Below, piece after piece: positions 20,715 to 32,500 of a DNA stretch of 64,000 nucleotides (positions are counted from its first letter, which is position 1; each line of letters starts with the position of its first letter). The DNA is from Cornus controversa. Its lineage: Eukaryota > Streptophyta > Magnoliopsida > Cornales > Cornaceae. The notes beneath the pieces were generated by a model, which searched no databases, was not told the DNA's origin, and saw only the letters and a list, made by a program, of their open reading frames with translations. The stretch is taken from positions 49,215,755-49,279,754 of the forward strand of contig CM048853.1 in NCBI GenBank assembly GCA_026545225.1, in the 5' to 3' direction. Position numbers and translations under genes: made by a program.

Positions 20715-23697
20715 ATGGCAGACTCAATTCTCTCCAACATTGTGAATGAAATCCTGAAAAAGTTGGGTTCATTTGCTGTCCAAGAGATCGGACTTGTGTG
20801 CGGTATGAAGGATGAATTTGAAAAACTCAGAAACAAAGTTGGAACAATCAGCGCAGTACTTGCTGATGCAGAGGAGCAGCAAGACAAAAACCGTGAGGTT
20901 GCAGAGTGGCTCAGAAATCTCAACGATGCATTATCTGATGCTGATGATTTGTTCGATGACTTCTCCACAGAACTTCTCCGGCGCAAGGTTATCACTCAGA
21001 ATAAAAGGCTAAAGAAGGTACGGGTTTTCTTCTCAAGTTCTAACCAGCTTGCTTTCAATTTTAAGATGGCTCATGAGATTAAGGCCATTAAGGAAAGATA
21101 AGATGAAAACGCAGAAGATAGGAAAAAATTTCACCTCACCTATAAATATGGGAGTTGAGAATAATAAGAGAGAGGAGACTCACTCTTTTGTGCCAGTAGA
21201 AAATGTTATTGGGAGGCATGGGGATAAAACCAAAATTGTAGAACTACTACTAGAGAGCAGCGATCTAGAGAATGTGTCTGTTGTTGCTGTAGTTGGGATC
21301 GGGGGATTAGGAAAGACCACACTTAGCACAATTAATATACAATGATGTGGTCACTAAATATTTTGAACTTAAGAGGTGGGTGTGTGTTTCTGACCCTTTT
21401 GATTTGAAACTTGTTGCACAAAAAATCATAGTTTCTCAACTAGATAAAAACCTCCAGCTCGAAGAAGTGCAAAATCAATTGAGGGCGAAAATTGATGGAA
21501 AAAGATATTTTCTTGTGTTGGACGATGTGTGGAATGAGGATCGTGACAAGTGGTTAAAATTGAAAGATCTTTTGAAGGGTGGTTCAAGAGGAAGTAAGAT
21601 ATTAGTAACAACCCGTAGTGAATTAGTTGCAAATGTTACAGGTTCAAATTCACCGTATCTTTTAAAAGGGTTGTCTGAGGAGGAGTCATGGTCTTTGTTT
21701 CAGAAAATGGCATTCAAACATCGGGAAGAGTTGGAGAATGCATGTCGAGTAACAGTCGGGAAGGAAATTGTAGAAAAGTGTAAGGGAGTTCCTCTCGCCA
21801 TTAGGGCTATAGGAAGCCTACTATACTCTAAAGATACCGATGATGAATGGTTGCTTTTCAAAAATAATGATATGTCGAAAATAGTTCTAGAAAAGGATGT
21901 TATTTTGCCTATTCTAAAGTTAAGTTATGATTACCTTCCATCAAAATCTGAAGAAATGTTTTGCATTTTGTTCCTTATATTTGAAAGACCAAGAAATTGG
22001 TAAGAACAAATTAATCCAATTTTGGATTGCACAAGGATTCATTCCCTCATTGCATGAAAATCAACAACTGGAACATATAGGTGATTTGTATTTTATGGAT
22101 TTATTGAGGAGGTCCTTTTTTCAAGATGCACAAAGAGATGAATGGGGTGATATAATAAGTTGCAAAATGCATGATCTTGTCAGAATTGGTGGCAAAGGTT
22201 GAGAACTCCACTTTGAATTTGGATGCAAAAAATGTTACCGAAAGAACTCGTCATGTGTTTTTGGATTTCCGTGATAATTCATCATCGAAAATTCCAAGTG
22301 ACTTGGTGAGAGCTAAAAAGTTGCGGACATTTATTTTGAAGAATGGGGAACTCAAACAAATAGGTTTAAAATTTTTTTTGAAGTATTTGGAAATAGAAGA
22401 AATTGAAAATATTGTTTTAAGTTTTAAAAGGTTACGTGTGTTAGATTTGAGCCAGTCGAATATCATGACTGTATTGAATAACATACACAAGCTGAAACAT
22501 TTAAGATATCTTGATCTTAGTAATAATGCAGATATCAAGACTCTGCCAAGTTCCATGACAAAGTTGCAAAATTTGTTGACTTTGAAACTCAATGGATGTT
22601 ACCATCTCGAAAATTTTCCCAAAGATATTAAAAATTTGATCAATCTTAGACATCTTGAGCTTGACGATTGTCATCGTTTGACTAACATGCCGCGTGGGTT
22701 GGGACAATTGACATCTCTTTTGAAATTAACATGCTTCGTAACGGACTCAAATGGCACCGGGTTGAATGAATTGGAAGGCTTAAACAATTTAGAAGGAAGG
22801 TTACTTATTCAAATGTATGCACGTGGCAGAGACTCAAGCAGCCGCTGGTGTTTAAAAAAGGCGACAGCAACAGGAGAGGGAAGAGACTACTTGGAGGCAA
22901 AACAATACCTTAAGACGCTGGGATTACATTTTTATGACGACGAGGATGATGAGTTAAGGTTGAAATTCCTACGTCCACACCCGAATCTGAAGGAGCTCAG
23001 AATATCCAAATTTGGGGGAGTAAGTTTCCCAAGTTGGATGATGGTTCACAAAATTGGCTTATTATCATCCCTCCCAAATCTAGTCAGAGTTCATATAAGT
23101 TACAGTGACAGATGCAAACATCTTCCACTATTTGGGCAACTTCCTTCTCTCCAATTTCTGACTCTCTCTCATATGAAATCCCTGGAGTACATAGACAACA
23201 GTAGTACTGGGAGTGGGAGTGGTGGTGAGGAGTCCCTCTCTTCGTCTTTACCCTCTTCATCCAGTGGAGGAGCAGCAGCAGCAGCAGCAATAAGAAGATC
23301 AGAACCAACACCAAAATTCTTCCCATCCCTCAAAAAACTCGAACTCAGTTACTTGCCTGAATTGAAGGGATGGTGGAGGAGCGAAGAAGCAGCAGTAGAA
23401 GAAGAAGCAACAGCGACGGCAACGGCAACGGCAACTTTACTGGACCAACACCAACACCAACAACATTTGAACAAGTCATTGCCATCATTTCCTTCTCTTT
23501 CCAAATTAATCATCGAAAAGTGCCCTAATCTGGCATCAATGCCTATTCTGCAACCATGTCTCGAAGAACTAGAACTGAATGGCGTCAGCAAGAAGGTAGT
23601 AGAAGAAGAGTTAATGATGACTAGGGTGTCCCCAACCCCCTCGACAATCTCTACAACCACTAGGACAGAAACCGTGGCAATCTTTTCATCTTCTTAG
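20715..23697 (+). pseudogene. CC-NB-LRR resistance gene, degenerate copy 1
   Basis: Starts MADSILSNIVNEILKKLGSF, like the copy at 44798, and continues through an NB-ARC (P-loop GIGGLGKTT, kinase-2 YFLVLDDVWNED, GSKILVTTRS, CKGVPLAIRAIG) and an LRR. Compared with the two better copies it has a stop codon at 21099-21101, a net 8-base deletion near 21140, a 1-base insertion near 21325, a 1-base insertion in an A run at 21943-21946, and an 11-base deletion near 22179 just after the MHD motif. The 3' end is lost: homology stops at about 23693, where retroelement sequence begins. The last open segment (22171-23697) still encodes most of the LRR. It cannot make a full resistance protein; a transcript could at most yield a truncated CC domain. 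Confidence 0.9.
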
Positions 23698-24690
23698 CTA
23701 CAGACAGGTGTCTCCCAGTTTTTTGGGTCCTCAAGCGAGCCTTTGAGTGGACGCGAGAATGTGAACAGGCCTTAAATGAGCTGAAGCAGTACTTTAGCTC
23801 GCCCCCACTCCTATCGGGAAGAGATGGTTCGATTCCTCAGAACAAATAAGGACATGTTTGCCTGGTCCCACAAGGATATGTCTGGGATTGATCCAACTAT
23901 TGTCGTACACCAACTAAATGTTAACCCCGTTGCTAAGCCAATCAGACAGAAGAGGAGAACTTTTGCCCCAGAAAGGAACATGGCAATCTTCGAGGAGGTG
24001 GATAAATTATTAAAGGCTAACTTTGTACGGCAAACCAATTACCCGGACTGGTTGGCAAACATGGTGCTCTGTGCAGTCCACATACGGTCTCTAATAAGGA
24101 TAACTTTTTCTGACTTGTCCTAATGAACTCAGGGCCCAAAAATCTATTCTCTCCAACTTCCAACCAGCAACCCAGCGATCTACATGATCGTCTGTACAGA
24201 GCCTCAAATGGTGTCATACCAATAGTCTTTTGATAACTCTTGTTATAGACAAACTCAACTAGTAGCAAGTAATTCTCTCAATTACCCTTGAAGTCAAGTA
24301 CACATGCTCGCAAAATACCCTCCAGAATCTGATTAACCCTCTCAGTCTGACCATCGGTCTGAGGGTGATTAGTTGTACTGAGGTGCAGAGCTGTACCCAT
24401 TGCCTGCTGAAAGCCATCCTAAATCCCTGAAATAAAATTTAGATCTCTATCCGATATAATGGACAAAGGCACACCATGAAGCTTCATTATCTCTGCAATG
24501 TAAAGCTTCGCATACTACTCTAAGGTGTAACTCAAGCGTACGACAAGAAATGTGCTAATTTTGTCAGTCTGTCCACTATCACCCAAATAACATCATGGTT
24601 TCGTTGTGAGGTGGGAAGTCCCACATTGAAATCCATAGAGATACTCTCCCACTTTCACTCCAGTATAGGCAGTGGTTGCAAAGACTCCGG
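23698..24690. mobile_element. Scrambled Ty3/gypsy fragments at the broken 3' end of copy 1
   Basis: Three polyprotein pieces lie in an unnatural order. Plus-strand 23706-23812 reads as the RT-to-RNase H connection (LKRAFEWTRECEQALNELKQ). Plus-strand 23824-24065 is the RT N-terminus (FAWSHKDMSGIDPTIVVHQL, then LLKANFVRQTNYPDWLANMV), which should lie upstream of the first piece. About 24070-24680 on the minus strand is integrase ([12 protein letters not shown], then YNKSYQKTIGMTPFEALYRR) with several stops. No LTRs are seen. Confidence 0.8.
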
Positions 24691-25837
24691 CGGTCTCTGG
24701 TGATCAATCTTGATCATCTCACTTGACCGTCGGAGAGTAGTCGGTCGGGACCGCACCAGTGCCCCTTCGATTACCCTTCTCTTGTCCTTTTTTACAGGTT
24801 GGCGTTTGACCAGTTCAAGTGACTTTTTGCTTCATCATTATTATTTATGAAAATAAATAATTATATATATAGGTTATATATATTATAGTATAAGTATATA
24901 TATATGTATATTTAAAGGAGTGTTTTGGTTCATTAGACATAGTTAAATGAGTAAATTTAGTATTCAAATGAGTTAGGTCAGAAGTCAAAAGGCAGTATGA
25001 TCATTTTACGTCAAAAAGTACATGTATACTTTTGACAGGAGGAGATGTATGTGATATGCGTCACAAACCACAGGGGGTGTTGGTGACGAAAATTCACAAA
25101 GTAGTAGCCGTGTGTCAATACATCAAATCTCAGGGGGTGTCAGTGATATTTACCCAAATTTTTAAAGTTGAAATGAGAAAGTATTGAATACTCTAGAATA
25201 TTATACTCTTTAACACATTCAACCCATCAACGATGAGTTGTTATTTTTTATTATTAAGAAAAATAGAGATTTTTCATCCATCAAATGCGTGAAAAGTATG
25301 ATAGCTTAAGTATTTTATAATTTCTTGAAATTTGAGACATAAAATCAATGGATTATGATTAAAATAAGTATTATAATATCTCTCTCAACGTAGTCTATGA
25401 CGCACTCTGTCGGGAAATATTCCCATACAACGGGATTCACATGGCTTGGAAAAGAAAAGTAAGACACAGTTATTATGACTGTTGATTTTTTAGAATTCGT
25501 TTTTAGTAAGGTGTTATTTGATAAAATTAAAAATTTTAATTACCGAATTTTAAGTGTTGAATTTTTTAAATGGTAATTAAAAATAAATATTATTTGATAT
25601 TTAAAAAAAATTAGCATTTAGCATTCCGTATAATCGATATCACTGTCATTTAAAGTTTTACTCCATTTTAAATGGTGCTTACTATTTTTGATGATATTCA
25701 AATTAAATTATTAATCACACTTAATTAGAAATTTTTTTAATTTGTTTAGAATTAAAAACTCAATTGAGTTATAAAAGTCAGCTATATTTAGCAAGACTGG
25801 AAGTAACCCAACTTTGATTTTTCTCCTTTGAGTTTTT
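24691..25837. other. AT-rich intergenic DNA, probably old transposon remnants
   Basis: Two similar motifs (CAGGGGGTGTTGGTGA near 25072 and CAGGGGGTGTCAGTGA near 25132) suggest decayed element ends. No gene or complete element is seen. Confidence 0.35.
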
Positions 25838-25990
25838 CAGATTAATTAATCTGTTGGAGTTTTTGTCTTTTTCTTCAAATGCATCTTCTCTTCTTGAATT
25901 CAGATTAATTAATTTGTTAGAATTTTTGTCTTTTCCTTCAAATGCATCTTCTCTTCTTGAATTCAGATTAATTAATTTGTTGAGAAAGCG
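25838..25990 (+). repeat. 63-bp tandem repeat upstream of the intact NB-LRR gene
   Basis: The unit starting CAGATTAATTAATCTGTTGG recurs at 25838, 25901 and 25964 (last copy partial). The period is a multiple of three, which creates long meaningless frames on both strands. It lies about 250-400 bases before ATG 26234, so it is in or near the promoter. Confidence 0.85.
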
Positions 25991-26233
25991 TAATCGTGAG
26001 ATTTTTTTTTTTCCACAACTTAATTTTGCAATCGGTGAGGACCCCACTTGAGGAGACTTTAGACATCCATTATTTGGAGAGCTTCACATGGTTCTGTCGG
26101 CCAATTCATTTGTTTTTTTTGTGAATTGTACTATTTGCCTTTACTTCCATTACACTTGATTCTAAAACGTCAAGCAGGCCTTGCCCAACCGGTTCACAAA
26201 AATCTGCAGACAATCTAGCTCATCAAGAAGAAA

Positions 26234-29200
26234 ATGGCTGAATCTGTTATCTACAACACTGTGACTGAAATTCTGAAGAAGTTGGGTTCAATGGTTCTTC
26301 AAGAGATCAAACTTGTGTCTGGGGTCGGAAATGAACTTGACAAACTCAAAGACACAGTTTCTACTATCAGAGCAGTACTTGTTCATGCGGAAGAGCAGCA
26401 AACCACAAATCCTGAGATAGCAGACTGGCTCGAAAAGCTCAACGATGCATTTTATGATGCTGATGACTTGCTCGATGACTTCTCTACAGAAGTTCTTCGG
26501 CGCCAGGTTATGACTCAGAACAAAAGGCTAAAGAAGGTACGTAATTTCTTCTCAAGCTCAAATCCACTTGCTTTCAGTAGTAAGATGGCTCATGAGATTA
26601 AGGTCATTCGAGAGAGACTAGATTCAATTGCGGAAGACAGGAAAAAATTTCACCTCATTGAACGGTCTTTAGAGATGCGAGCTGAGAATAGGAAGAGGGA
26701 GGAGACTCACTCTTTTGTTCGGGCAGAAAATGTGATCGGGAGAGAGGCTGATAAATTGAAAATTATAGAACTTTTATTGGAAAGTAGCCTTCAAGAGAAT
26801 GTGTCAGTTGTTGCTTTAGTTGGAATTGGGGGACTAGGAAAGACAGCAGTTGCACAGCTAGTATACAATGACAAGAGGGTTATTAAACATTTTGAACTTA
26901 AGATGTGGGTGTGTGTCTCTGAAGTCTTTCATGTGAAAGTCATTACAGAAAAGATCATTGAGTCTGCAACAAATAAAAAGTCTGAAAATCTTATAATAGA
27001 TAAAATGCAAGAAAAGCTTAGGAAAGAAATCGATGGGAAGAAATATTTGCTTGTTTTGGATGATTTGTGGAATGAGGATCGCGAGAAATGGCTAAAATTG
27101 AGAGTCTTATTGATGGGTGGTTCAAAAGGGAGTAAGATATTAGTAACGACCCGTAGTGAATTAGTTGCAAATGTTACGGGTGCAAATTCACCCTATCTTT
27201 TAGAAGGCTTATCCGAGGAGGAGTCATGGACTTTATTTAAGCAAATGGCATTGAAACAAGGGGAAGAGCATGAGAATCCAAGTCGAGTAATAATGGGAAA
27301 GGAAATTGTACAGAAGTGTAAGGGGGTTCCTCTTGCCATTAGGGCTATAGGTAGCTTACTATACTCTAAAGATACAGATACAGATGTTGATGCTAAATGG
27401 TTGGTTTTCAAAAATAATGATTTGTTGAAAATAGCTCAAAAAGAAGATGTTATTTTGCCTATTTTAAAGTTAAGTTATGATTATCTCCCTTTCTATTTGA
27501 AGAGATGCTTTTCGTTTTCTTCCTTATATTTGAAAGATGAAGAGATTGGTAAACAAGCATTAATCCAATTGTGGATTGCACACGGATTCATCCAACCAGT
27601 ATATGAAAATCAACAATTGGAGAATATAGGTGATTTGTATTTTATGGATTTAGTGAGGAGGTCCCTTTTTCAAGATGTTAAAAGAGATGAGTGGGGGGAT
27701 ATAATAAGTTGCAAAATGCATGATTTTGTCCACGACCTTGCAGAATCGGTGGCAAGGGTTGAGAACTCCACTTTGAATTTGGATGCAAAAAATATTACCG
27801 AAAGAACTCGTCATGTGTCTTTGGGTTTCCGTGTTAATTCATCATGGGAAATTCCGAGTGATTTGGTGAGAGCTAAAAAGTTACGGACATTTATTTTGAA
27901 GAATGAGGAATTAAAAGAAACAGTTTTTGAAAATATTGTTTCAACTTTTAAAAGGTTACGTGTGTTAGATTTGAGCAAGTGGAATGAGTGGAGACGGTGG
28001 AGAGACTCGAAGAAGATCATGATTGTACCGAATAACATACACAAGCTAAAACATTTAAGGTATCTTGATCTTAGTAATAATAGAGATATCAAGACTCTGC
28101 CAAGTTCCGTGACAAAGTTGCAAAATTTACAGACTTTAAAACTCATTGGATGTAAGAATCTTAAACAATTGCCGAGAGATACAAAAATTTTGGTCAACCT
28201 TAGACATCTTGAGCTTGACGACTGTGTTGGTTTGATTGACATGCCATGTGGATTGGAACAATTGACATCTCTTTTGAAATTAACAAGATTTGTAACGGAC
28301 TCAAATGGCACCGGGTTGAATGAATTGCAAAGCCTAAATAATTTAGAAGGAAGGTTACATGTTAAAACGTATGCACGTGGCAGGTGTTTAAAAAAGGCGA
28401 CAGCAACAGGAGAGGGAAGAGACTACCTGGAGGCAAAACAATACCTTAAGACGCTGGAATTATTTTTTCATTGGCAGGAGGATGATGAGTTGAGGTTGAA
28501 ATCCCTACGTCCACACCCGAATCTGAAGGAGCTCACAATATGCTTTTATGGGGGAGTAAGTTTCCCAAGTTGGATGATGGTTCACAAAATTGGCTTATTA
28601 TCATCCCTTCCAAATCTAGTCAGAGTTTCTATAGGTCACAGTAACAGATGCAAACATCTTCCACTATTTGAACAACTTCCTTCTCTCCAATTTCTGAGTC
28701 TTTGTTTAATGAGATCCCTGGAGTACATAGACAACAGTAGTAGTGGTGGTGAGGAGTCCCTCTCTTCGTCTTTACCCTCTTCATCCAGTGGAGGAGCAGC
28801 AGCAGCAATAAAAAGATCAGAACCAACACCAACATTCTTCCCATCCCTCAAAGAACTCAAACTCAGCAGCTTGCCTGAATTGAAGGGATGGTGGAGGAGC
28901 GAAGCAGCAGTAGAAGAAGAAGCAACAAAGGCAACGGCAACGACAATGACAACTTTACTGGACCAACATCAACAACATTTGAAGAAGTCATTGCCATCAT
29001 TTCCTTGTCTTTCCAAATTAATCATCAAAGATTGCCCTAATCTGTCATCAATGCCTATTCTGCAACCATGTCTTGAAGAACTAGATCTGGAAAATGTCAG
29101 CAAGAAGGTAGTAGAAGAAGAGTTAATGATGACTAGGGTGACCCCAACCCCCTCGACAATCTCTACAACCACTACGACAGAAACAGTGGCAATCTCTTCG

Positions 29201-29554
29201 TCTTGTTCGCTTCTTCCTCTTTCCAATTTAAAGTCTCTGTCTTTGACTTCAATTAAGGATGACGACATGCAATTTCTTCAAGGCCTTAGGAACCTAACCG
29301 ATCTGTCTGTCGGAAGTATACCAGAGTTGGTAGAATCTCTTCCTGTGGGGCTTCGACATCTTACCACTCTTCGAACTCTACACATTTGGCGGTGTGAGAA
29401 TTTGATGGCTTTACCGGAGTGGATAGGCAACATCACATCACTTGAACGACTTACCATTTGGGACTGCCCCAAATTATATGATAGATGCCAGAAAGAAACA
29501 GGAGGGGAAGATTGGCCAAAGATTGCTCACATCCAATATGTTGATGTTGAATGA
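26234..29554 (+). CDS. CC-NB-LRR disease resistance protein (RGA type), intact
   Basis: A single exon of 1106 codons. Residues 1-150 form the Rx-type coiled coil, with the EDVID-like LNDAFYDADDLLDDF at 70-83. The NB-ARC follows: P-loop GIGGLGKT at 197-204, kinase-2 LLVLDDLW at 272-279 (the final Trp marks CNLs), GSKILVTTRS at 299-308, CKGVPLA at 362-368, an RNBS-D-like CFSFSSLYLKD at 425-435, and MHD at 495-497. LRRs run from about 525 to 1090 with LRVLDLS and LRYLDLSNN units. They are interrupted near 830-880 and 900-930 by Ser/Ala/Gln/His-rich microsatellite-coded stretches. The C-terminus, GEDWPKIAHI, is typical of RGA proteins. Such proteins are intracellular NLR receptors that sense pathogen effectors and trigger hypersensitive death. 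All key NB residues are present; the residue after the P-loop GKT is Ala instead of the usual Thr. The ligand cannot be inferred. Confidence 0.95.
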   Translation: MAESVIYNTVTEILKKLGSMVLQEIKLVSGVGNELDKLKDTVSTIRAVLVHAEEQQTTNPEIADWLEKLNDAFYDADDLLDDFSTEVLRRQVMTQNKRLKKVRNFFSSSNPLAFSSKMAHEIKVIRERLDSIAEDRKKFHLIERSLEMRAENRKREETHSFVRAENVIGREADKLKIIELLLESSLQENVSVVALVGIGGLGKTAVAQLVYNDKRVIKHFELKMWVCVSEVFHVKVITEKIIESATNKKSENLIIDKMQEKLRKEIDGKKYLLVLDDLWNEDREKWLKLRVLLMGGSKGSKILVTTRSELVANVTGANSPYLLEGLSEEESWTLFKQMALKQGEEHENPSRVIMGKEIVQKCKGVPLAIRAIGSLLYSKDTDTDVDAKWLVFKNNDLLKIAQKEDVILPILKLSYDYLPFYLKRCFSFSSLYLKDEEIGKQALIQLWIAHGFIQPVYENQQLENIGDLYFMDLVRRSLFQDVKRDEWGDIISCKMHDFVHDLAESVARVENSTLNLDAKNITERTRHVSLGFRVNSSWEIPSDLVRAKKLRTFILKNEELKETVFENIVSTFKRLRVLDLSKWNEWRRWRDSKKIMIVPNNIHKLKHLRYLDLSNNRDIKTLPSSVTKLQNLQTLKLIGCKNLKQLPRDTKILVNLRHLELDDCVGLIDMPCGLEQLTSLLKLTRFVTDSNGTGLNELQSLNNLEGRLHVKTYARGRCLKKATATGEGRDYLEAKQYLKTLELFFHWQEDDELRLKSLRPHPNLKELTICFYGGVSFPSWMMVHKIGLLSSLPNLVRVSIGHSNRCKHLPLFEQLPSLQFLSLCLMRSLEYIDNSSSGGEESLSSSLPSSSSGGAAAAIKRSEPTPTFFPSLKELKLSSLPELKGWWRSEAAVEEEATKATATTMTTLLDQHQQHLKKSLPSFPCLSKLIIKDCPNLSSMPILQPCLEELDLENVSKKVVEEELMMTRVTPTPSTISTTTTTETVAISSSCSLLPLSNLKSLSLTSIKDDDMQFLQGLRNLTDLSVGSIPELVESLPVGLRHLTTLRTLHIWRCENLMALPEWIGNITSLERLTIWDCPKLYDRCQKETGGEDWPKIAHIQYVDVE

Positions 29555-32500
29555 TGGCAGTGATATACAAGGTAAATCCATCCTTTATGATCTCAATTTC
29601 TTGAACACCGTAAAACTCCATCTTATCCAATATCTCTTTTTTTGTGGGACATTTACACAAGACCAGGTGGACGAATCATTGCTAGAAACAGATAGGATTG
29701 CACATTTCATTCTACGAATTGCAACTACAAGTTAGTAATTATCCTCTATTGTATTTCTTTCTCTCTTCTATTTTTCTTTTTGAAAGGAGATGATACTATT
29801 GAAATTGTCCTTTACAATAATTTTTTTTTTTTTTACCTTCTCAGGAAATGCCGAATTTTCATTTTGTGCTTTTGTTCTGGGGTTGCTTGATCAGCACTAT
29901 ATTGGTGGATTAGTTTACAGTCTTCTTATTCGTATTGTTTAGTCTCAAAGGTGAGATATCTTATTAGATTAAATTATTTAATCACTTTTATGAACAAGCT
30001 TGTGAAATTATTTCATTTTTCCTACCTTGTAACATTATAGTTAGTTTGAATTGAATGGGTCATTACTGGGTTGCTTTGAGTGGCACAATTAAGGAGCTGA
30101 GACAGAGTGATCAAACCTCTTTCTTTTAGTCAAGAAAGGTTTGTCCCATCTATTGGCGGACAATTGAATTTAGTAAAGCTGTGCAGACTCTACTGATAAG
30201 TTTGGAACACAAGAGCTTCCAACATATATTTTTGAAATGCCCATGATTTTTAAGTTACATTGAGCAATTCAAAACTAGTTCATCCAATTTTAATCACAAT
30301 TCTCAGTGATCTTTAACACAGAATTTTATCCCTTGCTTCCCATAAATTATTGACTTGTTTTGTTCAGATTAATCCCCTTTTTTTATATTATCATGAAGTT
30401 TCTGCAAATTTACAGGAAGAAACGACAGTAGTGGAAGCGGCCAATTGTGAGATTACAAAAACCAGCGAGCATGAGCAGTCATAAAGCAATTGCACAAGGC
30501 TGTAAGGATGACCATTAGTAGTCTAGACAATATTTTGTGTAATGGAGGTGAGTCAAGAGAAAGAATCTTATGCAGCTACTGAAAATTTACTTTCTGTACT
30601 GGTACTCGCGATCGGTTCTCTACAACTCTTTCAATCCTTTGATCATCCTTAACATTCTGTTACAATCGAGGCATGGGAAGAAGCTGTCTTTCCTCTTTAT
30701 TGCTGTGTATATGACACATAAGTGAGTGCTGAGATACACGCGATGTTAACTTGTTTACTTCACAATTTGTTGCAGGAGATCATACCACAATCAGATGAAA
30801 CACTACTAAAAACAATGGTGGGAAAACTGCTGATGAATAAAACAGCATGTGCTCTGTGATAGAGAAGCACATTCTTGAGCTTACACTACGAGCTTACGGG
30901 AGAGAAAGCAAAACTTTCAAGAGAGAGTACTTCAAATCAACCACGCTGCATCGTCAAAATTATGGAAGACCAGTATGATAGATAATCTGGAAGTGTATTT
31001 AGTGTAAATATTTCTCACTATTATTGTTTATTGATGAACAAAATTTTAAGATAGAAAATAGATGAAGTGAAACATTCTTACAATTATTCTGTAATAGTAT
31101 TTTGAACTATGTCAATAACCACCATTACATGATGCGCTGACGTGTTATTGAATGTTGGCATGACATCAAGGTAAATTCACTCTTTATGATTTGAATTTGT
31201 TGAACACCGTTAAGTACTCCATATCTTATCCAATATCTTATTTTATTTTTTATGAGATACGTTGATGGCATGACATCAAGGTATTTCTTTCTTTCTTTTT
31301 TTTTTCTTTTAGAAAGGAGATGATATCATTGAAATTGTCCTTTAGTATTATCTTATTTTTCCTTTTTTACCTTCTCAGTAAATTTCGAATTTTCATGTGG
31401 TGCTTGTGTTCTGGGGTAGCTTGATCAGCATATCATTGGATTTGTTTACAGTCTTCTTCTTCTACATCATATTCATATTATTTAATCTCAAAGGTGAGAC
31501 ATCTTATTAGATTAAATTATTTTTTCAGTTTTATAAACCAGCTTGTGATTTTTTTTACATTTTTCCTACCATGTAATATTATAATTTAACAAAAAAATAC
31601 AATTCAAGACAATGAAAAATGAACTATCATTCTTTTGATTGTTGAAAAAAAAAAAATTTGTGCAAAATTATGAAAGAAAAAGAAATGGATTACCATGCCG
31701 GGATTCGAAGCCCTCCCCTCCTCTTTGAAGACGGAGAGGTTATAAAAAAGGATTAGGATAATTTACGCAAGGCAGGGACTAAATCGCTTTCCTTAAAATA
31801 ATATTTGCTCCAGTTTTCATGGTAACCATTTGGTTATGACAAATTTGCACCAACAAAAACAGAACATAATGCTGATTAGAAAATTTTCAAGATTATATAC
31901 TTGTCATTTAACAAGCAAGCCAAGTCGATCCTTTTGCTTGTCCGACCATAATAATAATACTACTTAACACAATCATGATGATGCAACAACCAAATGAAGT
32001 TCTTCATTTATTTACTACTCAGTTTCTTCTACCCCTAACTACCAGATAGTAATTGTCCTCTCTTGTATTTCTTTTTTTAGATTTTATATTCTTTCAAGTT
32101 TTATTTTTGAGGAGAAATATGTTGTGAAACCACATTTTCCTTTATATATATTTATAAATATATATATACGTTTTTTGATTGTGCATGGAAAGGAGAAGAT
32201 ACTTTTAGAATTGTCCTTTACCATTATCTTATTTTTTTTCTTTTGCACCTTCTCAGGAAATGTCAAACGTTCAATTTGTACTACTAAATATCCATCTTGA
32301 TGCAAAACAAAATGCAGGTATTCGTTAATTTTTGCCTGTGAACAACAGATAAAGGTTCACCAATAGACAATCTCGCTATCTACTGATTTTAGGAAGTTAG
32401 TGGTTTCCACTTGCATATATACTACATAGTTTCTTCCACTACGTTACTTAGAGTTAGCTTCCTACATATATTTCTTTGGCCATTTCTCAATATCCAAAAA

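Noticed and set aside
22251..22592. Long antisense frames across all three NB-LRR genes
   Set aside because: They recur at the same relative place in each paralogue and simply mirror LRR codon usage; no start context, domains or splice sites support them.
25778..26047. A repetitive 21-residue-unit protein on the minus strand
   Set aside because: It is a by-product of the 63-bp tandem repeat, whose period is a multiple of three.
31690..31730. Possible tRNA (CCGGGATTCGAA-like stretch)
   Set aside because: Only a T-arm-like motif is present on the reverse strand; no acceptor stem or anticodon arm could be folded around it.
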